A stretch of 22,717 bases of DNA from an uncultured Eubacteriales bacterium (GCA_958352815.1 CATWQA010000034.1:1-22717), one strand, 5' to 3'; positions 1-7,990 are shown, numbered from the stretch's first letter. The notes: generated by a model from the letters alone, not told the origin. Program-made: numbers and translations.

Positions 1-66
1 GCTTGGCATGGCGGAATATGGGCTCGGCAATGGTTTCAAAGGCAAAGCCTTTATCGAAATTTTACT
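1..66. repeat. Dispersed repeat end, inverted copy at window end
   Basis: Positions 1-60 match the reverse complement of 22635-22694 with only a handful of differences (position p pairs with 22695-p). The shared core reads GGCGGAATATGGGCTCGGCA. A weaker relative (TGGTTTCAAAG followed by CCTTTATCAAAAT) lies at 8245-8276. The 22.6-kb copy continues into the terminal-inverted-repeat family seen at 17876-18079, so this is probably the end of one such element, cut by the window edge. No coding potential is seen here. Confidence 0.75.
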
Positions 67-96
67 TAAAATAAATTTTTTGCAAATCTCGCTTTC

Positions 97-115
97 CCGC
101 CTTTGGTAAAGGCGG
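97..115. other. Short GC-rich hairpin upstream of mazG
   Basis: Perfect 8-bp stem CCGCCTTT/AAAGGCGG with a 3-nt loop (GGT), lying about 40 nt before the mazG start. It has no T-run on the plus strand. It may be a remnant of the repeat that starts the window or a leader structure. No convincing -35/-10 pair for mazG could be identified. Confidence 0.35.
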
Positions 116-153
116 ATGCTTGCATATAAATATAGTTGCAAATTGGAGGAAAT

Positions 154-846
154 ATGGAATTTAACTTTAAAGATAAAACCGAAAAATACAATTTTGATGA
201 TTTGGTTGAAATTGTGAGCCTGCTCAGAGCACCGGGCGGCTGTCCGTGGGACAGGGAACAAACCCATGAGAGCATAAAGCGGAACCTGGTGGAGGAGAGC
301 TATGAGCTGATTGAGGCAATTGACGGCGGAAAGCCCGAAAAGATAGCCGATGAAAGCGGCGACCTGCTGCTGCAGGTTGTGTTCCACGCCGTAATAGGCA
401 GTGACAACGACGAGTATGACGTAAGCGATGTGACCGACGCAATTTGCCGCAAGCTTATTCACAGGCACCCCCATGTGTTCGGCGACGTAAGCGTCAGCGG
501 AAGCGGCGAAGTGCTTAAAAACTGGGACGCCATAAAGCGGGACGACAGAAACCAAAAGAGCATAGCGGAGGAGCTGAGAGGTGTTTCTAAATACCTGCCT
601 CAACTTATGCGGGCGGAAAAAATACAGAAGAAGGCTGAAAAGGCAGGATATACCGACCCTAATGTTATGAGAACCGGTGACAACGCGGACTGCTCGGCTG
701 AGCAATGCGGGCAGATGTTGTTTGCCACGGTTCAGCTGTGCCGCAAGGCGGGAGTTGACCCGGAGCTGGCTCTTAAGGCATACACAGAAAAGTTTATAGA
801 TAACTTTGAAAAATTTGAAACAGGAGATAAAGATGAGGTTAGATAA
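154..846 (+). CDS. mazG: Nucleoside triphosphate pyrophosphohydrolase MazG
   Basis: This cytosolic enzyme hydrolyses NTPs/dNTPs to NMP plus pyrophosphate, a housecleaning role against aberrant nucleotides. The protein is 230 aa from ATG 154, chosen over an upstream in-frame TTG at 136 because GGAGGA (145-150) sits correctly before it. The first MazG domain (about residues 15-115) has the hallmark GGCPWDREQTHESI, the helix EESYELIEAI and the acidic DESGDLLLQVVFH. The second domain is reduced: where E. coli MazG has E..GDLLF, this protein has EQCGQMLF, so the metal-binding Asp is lost there. The tail AGVDPELALKAYTEKF is typical of the family. The 3' end overlaps the downstream S4 gene by 14 nt, the same order as yabN-yabO in B. 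subtilis, so translation is probably coupled. Confidence 0.93.
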   Translation: MEFNFKDKTEKYNFDDLVEIVSLLRAPGGCPWDREQTHESIKRNLVEESYELIEAIDGGKPEKIADESGDLLLQVVFHAVIGSDNDEYDVSDVTDAICRKLIHRHPHVFGDVSVSGSGEVLKNWDAIKRDDRNQKSIAEELRGVSKYLPQLMRAEKIQKKAEKAGYTDPNVMRTGDNADCSAEQCGQMLFATVQLCRKAGVDPELALKAYTEKFIDNFEKFETGDKDEVR

Positions 847-1072
847 GTTTTTAAAGGTTTCAAGAATAATAAAGCGGCGCACCGTGGCAAACGAGGCCTG
901 CGACGGCGGCAGAGTGTCGGTGGGCGGCAGAACGGTAAAGGCTTCCTATGATGTTAAGGAGGGGGATGAAATCCAAATAATGTTCGGAGAAAAGCCTCTT
1001 AATATCAGAGTGCTGTCTGTTAAGGAAAATGTTAAAAAGGATGAAGCAAGAGAGCTTTATGAGATAATTTAA
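833..1072 (+). CDS. rqcP: S4-domain RNA-binding protein RqcP (YabO/Hsp15 family)
   Basis: A 79-aa protein that is almost entirely one S4 RNA-binding domain: MRLDKFLKVSRIIKRR at the start, then ANEACDGGRVSVGGR and a KEGDEIQI turn. In Firmicutes this family (YabO, renamed RqcP) binds stalled 50S-peptidyl-tRNA and works with RqcH in alanine tailing of stalled nascent chains. Hsp15 (HslR) is the proteobacterial relative. ATG 833 is preceded by AGGAG at 822-826 and lies inside the end of mazG, implying one transcript. The size and the mazG neighbour both match B. subtilis. No terminator is visible after the gene. Function is by family membership. Confidence 0.88.
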   Translation: MRLDKFLKVSRIIKRRTVANEACDGGRVSVGGRTVKASYDVKEGDEIQIMFGEKPLNIRVLSVKENVKKDEARELYEII

Positions 1073-1165
1073 TTAAAAAAATGTAAAATTTGCTAAAATA
1101 AGACTATGTTATTCAAGCGTCATTTGTCTAGTATACTAAAAATAATAGAAAGATATAAAAATACC

Positions 1166-1194
1166 TTGACAAATAAAATTTAACGTAGTATAAT
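1166..1194 (+). promoter_or_regulatory. Consensus sigma-A promoter of glnA
   Basis: TTGACA at 1166-1171 and TATAAT at 1189-1194 are separated by exactly 17 bp. Transcription should start near 1201, leaving a leader of about 100 nt before glnA ATG 1302. A promoter this strong suggests control by the leader terminator that follows rather than by activation. Confidence 0.88.
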
Positions 1195-1204
1195 TCAGGC
1201 ATAG

Positions 1205-1251
1205 ACAGCAAAGGCGCTGTGAGTATCTTGCTCGCAGCGCCTGTTTTTTTT
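1205..1251 (+). terminator. Leader attenuator upstream of glnA with competing hairpin
   Basis: The terminator stem AGGCGCTGTGAG (1212-1223) pairs with CTCGCAGCGCCT (1231-1242), 12 bp with one G-U, loop TATCTTG, then eight Ts at 1244-1251. It lies only about 10 nt after the predicted start of transcription and 50 nt before the gene, so it would stop most transcripts unless countered. An alternative hairpin ACAGC (1205-1209)/GCTGT (1216-1220) with hexaloop AAAGGC overlaps its left arm and would disrupt it. Clostridial glnA is known in some species to be controlled by ANTAR-domain antitermination using hexaloop hairpins with A1 and G4. This loop has A1 and G4, but no clear second hexaloop hairpin is visible. 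Confidence 0.8.
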
Positions 1252-1301
1252 AATAAACGTCTTGAAATAATCACTTCTATAATTGAAAGGAATGTTTTGT
1301 A

Positions 1302-3395
1302 ATGGATCAGATGAATGAGCTATTCGGAAGCGCCGTATTTGAAGATTCGGTGCAAAAGGTAAGATTGCCGGATGCAATTTATAAGCAGCTCAGGAAGACC
1401 AAGGAAGAGGGAACCCCTCTTACGCGTGAGGTTGCGGACGTTGTTGCAAACGCCATGAAGGATTGGGCGGTTGAGAACGGCGTTACTCACTTTACACACT
1501 GGTTCCAGCCCATGACGGGAGTTACAGCGGAGAAGCATGACAGCTTTATACAGCCTGACGGCGTTGATAACGTGATTATGGAGTTCAGCGGCAAAGAGCT
1601 GATTAAGGGCGAGCCTGACGCGTCGAGCTTTCCGTCCGGAGGTCTCCGTTCCACATTTGAGGCGAGAGGCTACACGGCGTGGGATCCCACATCTAACGCT
1701 TTCATCAAGGATGGTATCCTTTGTATTCCCACAGTTTTCTGTTCTTACACAGGAGAGGCTCTTGATAAGAAAACTCCTCTTATGCGTTCAATGGAAACTC
1801 TGAGCAGATCGGCTGTAAACATTCTGCATATTCTGGGCGACACAGACGTTAAGCGAGTTATCACAACGGTAGGACCCGAGCAGGAGTACTTCCTGATAGA
1901 CAGAAAGGTTGCCCTTAAGAGAAAGGATATTACATATACAGGCAGAACCCTGTTCGGCGCTCCATCTCCCAAGGGTCAGGAGCTTGACGACCACTACTTC
2001 GGCGTTGTTAAGAGAAGAGTTTCCGAGTATATGAAGGATCTGGACGAGGAGCTTTGGAAGCTGGGTATTCTGGCAAAGACAAAGCATAACGAGGTTGCTC
2101 CCGCTCAGCACGAGCTTGCGCCTATCTTCACACAGGCAAACGTGGCAACCGATCATAACCAGCTGACAATGGAGATTATGAAAAAGGTTGCCGAGAGACA
2201 CGGTATGAAGTGCCTGCTGCACGAGAAGCCCTTTGAGGGAATTAACGGAAGCGGTAAGCATAATAACTGGTCAATCTCAACTGATAAAGGTGAGAATCTG
2301 CTCAAGCCGGGCAAGACTCCTCATGATAATCCCAGGTTCCTGCTGTTCCTGAGCGCAGTTATCACGGCTGTTGACGACTATCAGGATCTGCTGAGAAGTT
2401 CGGTTGCAAGCGCAGGCAATGACCACAGACTTGGCGCAAACGAAGCTCCCCCCGCAATCATATCTATGTTTATCGGCGATGATTTGGAGGAGGTTCTGGA
2501 GTCTATCGAGGCGGACAGCGCTTTCGTAAACAAGAAAAAGCAGGTTATGGATTCGGGTATCGACGCAGTTCCCGACTTCGCAAAGGATACAACGGACAGA
2601 AACAGAACTTCGCCCTTTGCCTTTACGGGTAACAAGTTTGAGTTCAGAATGCCCGGTTCGGCAATTTCTATTTCAGGACCCAACTTCATTTTGAACACTG
2701 CTGTTGCAGATGTGCTCGATGGTTTTGCAGAGAGGCTCTCAAAGGCGGATGACCTGACGGCGGAAATTTACGAAATCGTTAGAGATACAATGAAGAACCA
2801 CAAGAAGATTATCTTTAACGGAAATAACTACTCAGACGAGTGGGTTGCTATGGCTGAAGAAAGAGGTCTTTACAACTTAAAGAGTGCGCCGGAAGCATTT
2901 AAGGCTTTCGTTGCCGATAAGAATGTCGAGCTGTTCGTAAGACATGGTATTCTCACAAAAGAAGAGATGATGTCTCGTTACGAGATAAACCTTGAGAACT
3001 ACAGCAAGGCAATCTGCATCGAGGCAAAGACAACAATGGAAATGGCTCTCCGCGATATTGCTCCGGCAGTTGCTAAGTATGTTAAGGATCTGAGCAACTC
3101 CGTTATCGCTAAGAAGCAGGTTGGCTGCTCCGCATGCGCTTATGAGGAGAAGATAATCTCAAAGCTTTCAGAAATGCAGTCTGACTTTATTGATAAGATT
3201 GAGACTTTGGAGGAGAGCACCAAGAAGGCTATCGATATGCCCGAAGGTCAGGAACAGGCTACGTTCTATCACGATGTTGTTCTGGCTGACATGAACGCCG
3301 TAAGAGCGGTTGCGGATGAGATGGAGAAATACACGGCTGCCGAGTACTGGCCGTTCCCCACATACGGAGATCTTCTCTTCTCAATTCAGGACTAA
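1302..3395 (+). CDS. glnA: Glutamine synthetase type III
   Basis: Catalyses ATP-dependent condensation of ammonium with glutamate to glutamine, the main ammonium entry step, in the cytosol. At 697 aa it has the length of the GSIII (GlnN) family, far longer than GSI or GSII. Visible motifs are VGPEQEYFLIDR (about residue 187), NEVAPAQHELAPIF (about 262) and NGSGKHNNWS (about 312), which together mark GSIII and carry metal, glutamate and ATP ligands. The long helical C-terminal part (KDLSNSVIAKKQ onward) is also typical. Start ATG 1302 follows GAAAGG at 1285-1290. It lies behind an attenuated leader and is followed by an amt-PII fusion gene, placing ammonium uptake, sensing and fixation side by side. 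The symbol glnN is equally used for this type. No truncation is seen. Confidence 0.97.
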   Translation: MDQMNELFGSAVFEDSVQKVRLPDAIYKQLRKTKEEGTPLTREVADVVANAMKDWAVENGVTHFTHWFQPMTGVTAEKHDSFIQPDGVDNVIMEFSGKELIKGEPDASSFPSGGLRSTFEARGYTAWDPTSNAFIKDGILCIPTVFCSYTGEALDKKTPLMRSMETLSRSAVNILHILGDTDVKRVITTVGPEQEYFLIDRKVALKRKDITYTGRTLFGAPSPKGQELDDHYFGVVKRRVSEYMKDLDEELWKLGILAKTKHNEVAPAQHELAPIFTQANVATDHNQLTMEIMKKVAERHGMKCLLHEKPFEGINGSGKHNNWSISTDKGENLLKPGKTPHDNPRFLLFLSAVITAVDDYQDLLRSSVASAGNDHRLGANEAPPAIISMFIGDDLEEVLESIEADSAFVNKKKQVMDSGIDAVPDFAKDTTDRNRTSPFAFTGNKFEFRMPGSAISISGPNFILNTAVADVLDGFAERLSKADDLTAEIYEIVRDTMKNHKKIIFNGNNYSDEWVAMAEERGLYNLKSAPEAFKAFVADKNVELFVRHGILTKEEMMSRYEINLENYSKAICIEAKTTMEMALRDIAPAVAKYVKDLSNSVIAKKQVGCSACAYEEKIISKLSEMQSDFIDKIETLEESTKKAIDMPEGQEQATFYHDVVLADMNAVRAVADEMEKYTAAEYWPFPTYGDLLFSIQD

Positions 3396-3423
3396 TTTAA
3401 ATTGAAAATAATTAATTTGGACA

Positions 3424-3459
3424 ATGGGGTCTGAGAATTTCTCAGACCCCATTTTTCTT
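3424..3459 (+). terminator. Intrinsic terminator between glnA and amt
   Basis: Perfect 12-bp stem ATGGGGTCTGAG (3424-3435)/CTCAGACCCCAT (3441-3452) with loop AATTT, followed by a T-rich tract. Only 36 nt remain between it and the amt start codon, too little for a normal promoter, so amt expression may depend on read-through or on a promoter inside the end of glnA. Confidence 0.9.
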
Positions 3460-3495
3460 TAAAGTTCCATAGGCAAATTAAAGGAGGAAAAAGTT

Positions 3496-5241
3496 ATGGA
3501 AGGTTTACAAGAATTAATCTCAGGTGAAATATTCGGTATTTGGTTTTTGATCGGCGCTGCCCTGGTATTCTTTATGCAGGCAGGATTTGCAATGGTGGAA
3601 GCCGGCTTTACAAGAGCGAAAAACTCAGGTAACATTATTATGAAGAACCTGATGGACTTCTGTATAGGAACAGTCATGTTCATCATAATCGGCTTTGGAT
3701 TGCTGCTTGGCGAGGACGCTCTGGGCGGATTTTTAGGTCTCCCCACATTGGGTATCTTCACGGACTATGCAAACTTTGACTGGTCAAACTTCGTGTTTAA
3801 TCTGGTATTCTGTGCAACAGCAGCGACTATTGTATCAGGAGCTATGGCAGAGAGAACAAAGTTCTCCGCATACTGCATTTATTCCGCAGTTATTTCAAGT
3901 GTAGTGTATCCCATTGAGGCGCACTGGATTTGGGGCGGCGGCTGGCTGGCTCAACTTGGCTTCCATGATTTCGCAGGTTCCTGCGCAATACATATGGTCG
4001 GCGGTTTGTCAGCGCTCATCGGAGCCGCAATCCTCGGTCCCCGTATCGGCAAGTTCACAAAGGGCAAGGACGGCAAGATCAAGGCTCACGCTTTTCCCGG
4101 TCATAATATAGTTATCGGTGCGTTGGGATGTTTCATTCTCTGGTTCGGTTGGTACGGATTTAACGGCGCAGCTGCAACTTCGGGACCTCAGCTGGCGTCA
4201 ATCTTTATGGCAACAACAATAGCCCCTGCTATTGCAACAGTAGTATGTATGATTTTCACATGGCTCAAGTACGGTAAGCCCGACGTTTCAATGTGTCTTA
4301 ACGCTTCTCTGGCAGGTCTTGTAGGTATCACGGCAGGCTGTGACGTTACAGACGCAGCAGGCGCGGCTATAATCGGTATAGTATCAGGTCTGCTGGTTGT
4401 ATTCGGCGTATGGCTCCTTGACAACGTTCTGCACATTGACGACCCGGTCGGCGCTGTAGCGGTTCACTTTATTAACGGTATCTGGGGTACTTTGGCTGTA
4501 GGTTTATTCGCAACAGAGACGGTTCCCGGCTGTGAATTGAGCGGTTTGTTCTATGGCGGCGGGGCATCGCTCCTCGGTCTTCAGGCTCTGGGTGTTTTGA
4601 CGGTTTGCGCTTGGACGGCTGTAACAATGACGATTGCATACATGATTATAAAGCACACAGTCGGCCTTCGTGTAACGGCTGAGGAAGAAATCGGCGGTCT
4701 TGATGTTTATGAGCACGGTATGGCTTCCGCATATGCAGACTTCATGCCTTCAACGTTGGCTGTAAGCGAGGGTGCTGTTGAGCCCGCAGTAACAGGAACA
4801 ACTCCTGTTCCCAAGGCAGTGCCGGTTATAAAGGTACCGAAGGAAGCAGGCGGCGCCGCAACAGACGGAGACGGTCATCCTATCAGCAAGGTTACAGTTG
4901 TATGTAAGGAGTCCAAGTTTGAGGCTCTCAAGCATGAGCTTAATGAGATCGGCGTAACAGGTATGACAATCACTCACGTTCTCGGCTGCGGTATGCAGAA
5001 GGGTAAGAGCGAGTACTATCGTGGTGTTGCGGTTGAAGCAACTCTGCTGCCTAAGATTAAGGTAGAGATAGTTGTTTGCAGAGTTCCGGTTCAGGATGTT
5101 ATCAATTCGGCAACAAAGGCTCTGTATACAGGCCATATCGGCGACGGTAAGATTTTCGTATACGACGTTAGAGATGTTGTTAAGGTTCGTACAGGCGAAA
5201 GCGGTTACGATGCAATGACAGAGGACGGCGAAAATTGCTAA
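3496..5241 (+). CDS. amt: Ammonium transporter with fused C-terminal PII domain
   Basis: An inner-membrane Amt/MEP/Rh channel, residues about 1-405 with eleven expected membrane helices, joined by an Ala/Pro/Val-rich linker (about 410-455) to a PII (GlnB/GlnK) domain at about 460-575. Pore motifs match E. coli AmtB: EAHWIWGGGWLAQLGF, DFAGSCAIHMVGG with the Asp and first pore His, and HFINGIWGTL with the second His. The PII part has the T-loop region GKSEYYRGVAVEA, PKIKVEIVV, and the B-loop signature TGHIGDGKIFVYDVRD. Free PII plugs the Amt pore according to ATP/ADP and 2-oxoglutarate, so a covalent PII implies built-in gating. The T-loop has Tyr at the position uridylylated in enterics, but no modifying enzyme is in view. 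AAGGAGG at 3481-3487 precedes ATG 3496. Confidence 0.95.
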   Translation: MEGLQELISGEIFGIWFLIGAALVFFMQAGFAMVEAGFTRAKNSGNIIMKNLMDFCIGTVMFIIIGFGLLLGEDALGGFLGLPTLGIFTDYANFDWSNFVFNLVFCATAATIVSGAMAERTKFSAYCIYSAVISSVVYPIEAHWIWGGGWLAQLGFHDFAGSCAIHMVGGLSALIGAAILGPRIGKFTKGKDGKIKAHAFPGHNIVIGALGCFILWFGWYGFNGAAATSGPQLASIFMATTIAPAIATVVCMIFTWLKYGKPDVSMCLNASLAGLVGITAGCDVTDAAGAAIIGIVSGLLVVFGVWLLDNVLHIDDPVGAVAVHFINGIWGTLAVGLFATETVPGCELSGLFYGGGASLLGLQALGVLTVCAWTAVTMTIAYMIIKHTVGLRVTAEEEIGGLDVYEHGMASAYADFMPSTLAVSEGAVEPAVTGTTPVPKAVPVIKVPKEAGGAATDGDGHPISKVTVVCKESKFEALKHELNEIGVTGMTITHVLGCGMQKGKSEYYRGVAVEATLLPKIKVEIVVCRVPVQDVINSATKALYTGHIGDGKIFVYDVRDVVKVRTGESGYDAMTEDGENC

Positions 5242-5255
5242 TATTCAATATGGAT

Positions 5256-5287
5256 GGGAGTGGGCGTAATGCCCACTCCCCTTTTTT
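5256..5287 (+). terminator. Intrinsic terminator after amt
   Basis: Perfect 10-bp GC-rich stem GGGAGTGGGC (5256-5265)/GCCCACTCCC (5271-5280), loop GTAAT, then CTTTTTT. It lies 15 nt after the amt stop codon. Confidence 0.93.
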
Positions 5288-5449
5288 CGTCGAAACGGAC
5301 TTCGCTATGTACTGATTTTTGTTTACACAAAAATCAGTCACCCGCTGCGTCGTTTCTCCTCTTTCCCAAAAGGTCACGCTTGCTGCGGTTATATCCTTGT
5401 AAATGCGGACATAACGCCTCCGCTGCGCTACCAACCTTTTGGGAGCCCT
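5288..5449. repeat. Dispersed palindromic repeat, type 1, copy A
   Basis: Shares long blocks with 8501-8672 and 8759-8890, including GCGGACATAACGCCTCCGCT and AACCTTTTGGGAGCCCT. Inside are a perfect 12-bp hairpin ACTGATTTTTGT/ACAAAAATCAGT and a long-range pair CCCAAAAGGT/ACCTTTTGGG that encloses a smaller hairpin (ATCC/GGAC-type arms around TTGTAAATGC). No reading frame here is credible as a gene. It occupies most of the 362-bp gap between amt and topB and looks like a non-autonomous mobile or REP-like element. Confidence 0.8.
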
Positions 5450-5461
5450 AAGCCTTGTTTT

Positions 5462-5502
5462 ATATTCGTCCGCCCCGGCGCTTTGGGCGGGCGAATATTT
5501 TG
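5462..5502. terminator. Strong hairpin before the topB promoter
   Basis: A 14-bp stem ATATTCGTCCGCCC/GGGCGGGCGAATAT with one G-T pair and loop CGGCGCTTT, followed by TTTTG. It would work as a terminator on the plus strand. Its loop and inner stem resemble the type 2 hairpin repeat at 17951-17996 (GCCCCGGCG then TTTGGG), so it may be a shrunken copy of that family. Confidence 0.6.
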
Positions 5503-5531
5503 TTGACAAACGTTAAAACAAGCTATATAAT
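5503..5531 (+). promoter_or_regulatory. Consensus promoter of topB
   Basis: TTGACA at 5503-5508 and TATAAT at 5526-5531, 17-bp spacer. A second overlapping TATAAT lies 8 bp further on. The leader to ATG 5604 is about 65 nt, AT-rich, with no clear structure. Confidence 0.85.
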
Positions 5532-5603
5532 TATATAATCTTATCGAAAAGTAAAATACTCGCAAAAAATAATTAGATTTTTTGCGGATAAAAGGAAGAT
5601 TTT

Positions 5604-7759
5604 ATGTCAAAAATACTTGTGTTGGCTGAAAAGCCGTCGGTTGGGCGGGAGCTTGCCCGTGTGCTGAACTGCTCAAAAAAGGGAGAGGGTTGCTTCTCGG
5701 GAGAAAAGTATATTGTAACCTGGGCTTTGGGGCATTTAGTGACCCTTGCCGACCCGGAGGCGTACGGAGATAAATATAAAAACTGGAGTCTTGATACCCT
5801 GCCCATGCTGCCAAAGCCTATGAAGCTGGAGGTTATACGCCAGACCTCCAAGCAGTTTAATATAGTGAGAAAGCTGCTGAAATCTCAGGAGGTCGGTTCG
5901 ATAATAATCGCCACCGACGCAGGCCGCGAGGGAGAACTTGTGGCACGGTGGATAATCGAAAAAAGCGGAGTTAAAAAGCCTATAAAGCGTCTGTGGATTT
6001 CCTCCCAGACCGATAAGGCAATAAAAGACGGCTTTAAAAATCTGAAGGACGGACGGGATTACAATAATCTGTATATGGCGGCGCAGGCAAGGGCGGAGGC
6101 AGACTGGCTTGTGGGCTTAAACGTGACCCGCGCTCTGACCTGTAAGTTCAATGCTCAGCTGTCGGCGGGGCGTGTTCAAACTCCGACTCTTGCCCTGCTG
6201 GTGAGCCGTGAAAACGAGATAAGGCATTTTTCTCCCAAAGAGTTCTATTCTGTTGAGGCGGATTTGGGCAGGCTCTTTGTCTCTTGGCATGACGATAAGG
6301 GCAGTTCCACCTTTAACAGAGATAAGGCGGAAAAGATTGCCGCGGATATTAAGGGCGGAGAATTTATTGTAACTGCTGTTACGTCAAAAGAGAAACAGAC
6401 TCCTGCGCCTATGCTCTATGACTTGACTGAGCTCCAAAGAGACGCCAACAGGCTCTATGGATACTCTCCGAAGCAAACCCTGAATATAATGCAAAAGCTG
6501 TATGAGCAGCATAAGGCGCTGACCTATCCCAGAACCGACTCCAGATACCTGACCGATGATATTGCCGCAACCCTTGAGGAGCGGCTCAGAGCAGTGTCTA
6601 AAAACGAGGAGGCGGCAGTTGAGATTTTGAAGCAGGGCAGGCGGATTAACAAGGTGTGTATCAACAATGCCAAGGTTTCGGACCACCACGCCATAATCCC
6701 TACAGAGCAGAGATTGCCTATGATTTCGCTGTCCACAGAGGAAAAACGGATATATTCCCTGGTGGTAAAGCGGTTTTTGGCGTGCTTTATGCCTCCATAT
6801 AGATATAAGCAGATTAAAGCGGAATTTGAGTGCGGCGGTCACAGGTTTACCGCCGGAGGCAAGGAGGAGACCGATAAGGGCTGGAAAAGAGTATATTCCT
6901 CCGATTTTGATTTCGGCGAGGAGGAAGAAGAGAGAAAGCAGGCAATTCCCTCTATAAAAGCAGGGGATAAGTTCACAGCCAAAAACGTGTTTGTTAAAAC
7001 GGGAAAGACAAAGCCTCCCGCAAGATATACCGAGGCGACCCTGCTCTCCGCTATGGAAAATCCGTCAAGGTTTGTTAAGGATAAGAAGATGAAGGAATAT
7101 CTGGGCGGAGGTCTGGGTACTCCCGCCACCAGAGCAGAGATATAATCGAAAAGCTATATTCTTCGTTTTACGTGGAAAAACAGGGCAATTCAATGGTTCC
7201 CACCTCAAAGGGCGTCCAGCTTATTGATTTGGTGCCGGAGGACTTAAAGGAGCCACTGCTCACGGCAAAGTGGGAACAAGAGCTTGAACGGATTGCCAAG
7301 GGCAAGGCGGATAAGAATAGGTTTATCAGGGAAATCGAGGGCTATGCCGCCGATTTGGTAAGGACAGTAAAAAACAGCAGCCTGGAGTACAGGCACGATA
7401 ATATGACAAGAAAAACCTGTCCCAAATGCGGCAAGTTCCTCCTTGAGGTCAACGGCAAGAAAGGCAAGATGCTGGTTTGCCAAGACAGAGAGTGCGGTTA
7501 CCGCCGCTCGGTCAGCATCATAACCAACGCCCGCTGCCCCGAATGCCATAAGAAAATGGAGCTCAGGGGAGAGGGGGAGAAAAAGAGCTTTTACTGCTCC
7601 TGCGGCTATCGTGAAAAGTACTCCCGGTTCAAGGATCGGAAAAACCAAGGTGGAGCCTCAAAGCAGGACGTAAGGAAGTATTTAAATAAGCAGAATAAGA
7701 ACAGTAAGGAGGAGGCAAATAACCCCTTTGCAGCCGCCTTTGAAAAGTTTAATCTGTGA
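5604..7759 (+). pseudogene. topB: DNA topoisomerase III, frameshifted
   Basis: A type IA topoisomerase that cuts and passes single DNA strands in decatenation and recombination. The first frame, 5604-7145 (513 aa), has the TOPRIM start LVLAEKPSVGREL, the acidic TDAGREGELVARWI (about residue 104) and the catalytic Tyr308 in TYPRTDSRYL. It stops after GGLGTPATRAEI. Homology continues at once in another frame (IEKLYSSFYVEKQGNSMVPT) to TGA 7759, ending in two four-Cys zinc modules (CPKCGK..CQDRECGY and CPECHK..CSCGY, about 7415-7610). Joined, the protein is about 718 aa, the usual TopB length. The sequence at 7138-7146 reads GAGATATAA where GAGATAATC would keep the frame, so a duplicated TA dinucleotide explains the break. 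This is either a recent mutation or a sequencing/assembly error. No slippery heptamer supports programmed shifting. Confidence 0.9.
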
Positions 7760-7815
7760 TGTGGGTGTTCCATATCTCTGTAAAATAAAAGGATTTGATA
7801 TACGTAAATATTCCA

Positions 7816-7842
7816 ATTGTAGGGGGCGGTCTCCTGAACGCC
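7816..7842. repeat. GTAGGGGGCG-type hairpin repeat, copy 1
   Basis: GTAGGGGGCG followed by about 11 nt and CGCCCC. Similar short inverted repeats occur at 8933-8960 and 22564-22592. The sequence is non-coding. Weakly paired here, but the recurrence of GTAGGGG motifs is clear. Confidence 0.5.
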
Positions 7843-7943
7843 CCGCATGGCATAGCAATCGTCAACTCAATATTATGCGGATTTGGGGTTTTATTTATAG
7901 CTAAATCCCTGTTATTTTATATAATCACATTGGTATGCCTGTC

Positions 7944-7990
7944 GCCCGCCCCGTTGCGCTCGCCCGACCTCCCCGAGCGCAGGGGCGGGC
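7944..7990. repeat. Type 2 hairpin repeat (11-nt conserved loop), full copy
   Basis: Outer stem GCCCGCCCC (7944-7952)/GGGGCGGGC (7982-7990), inner stem TGCGCTCG (7955-7962)/CGAGCGCA (7974-7981), with GT bulged and loop CCCGACCTCCC (7963-7973). The copy at 17951-17996, read on the other strand, keeps the identical 11-nt loop but has TTTG/CAAA where this one has CTCG/CGAG, so both arms changed together. A half copy lies at 10530-10557. Such covariation suggests the folded form is maintained. Confidence 0.75.

Noticed and set aside
5180..5509. A 109-codon minus-strand frame after amt
   Set aside because: It overlaps the end of amt, a terminator and the type 1 repeat; its peptide resembles the frame read from the other repeat copy at 8544-8849, so it is a repeat shadow.
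7138..7148. Programmed ribosomal frameshift in topB
   Set aside because: A -1 shift would restore the frame, but there is no X XXY YYZ slippery heptamer and no downstream pseudoknot is evident; a 2-nt duplication gives the expected family sequence more exactly.
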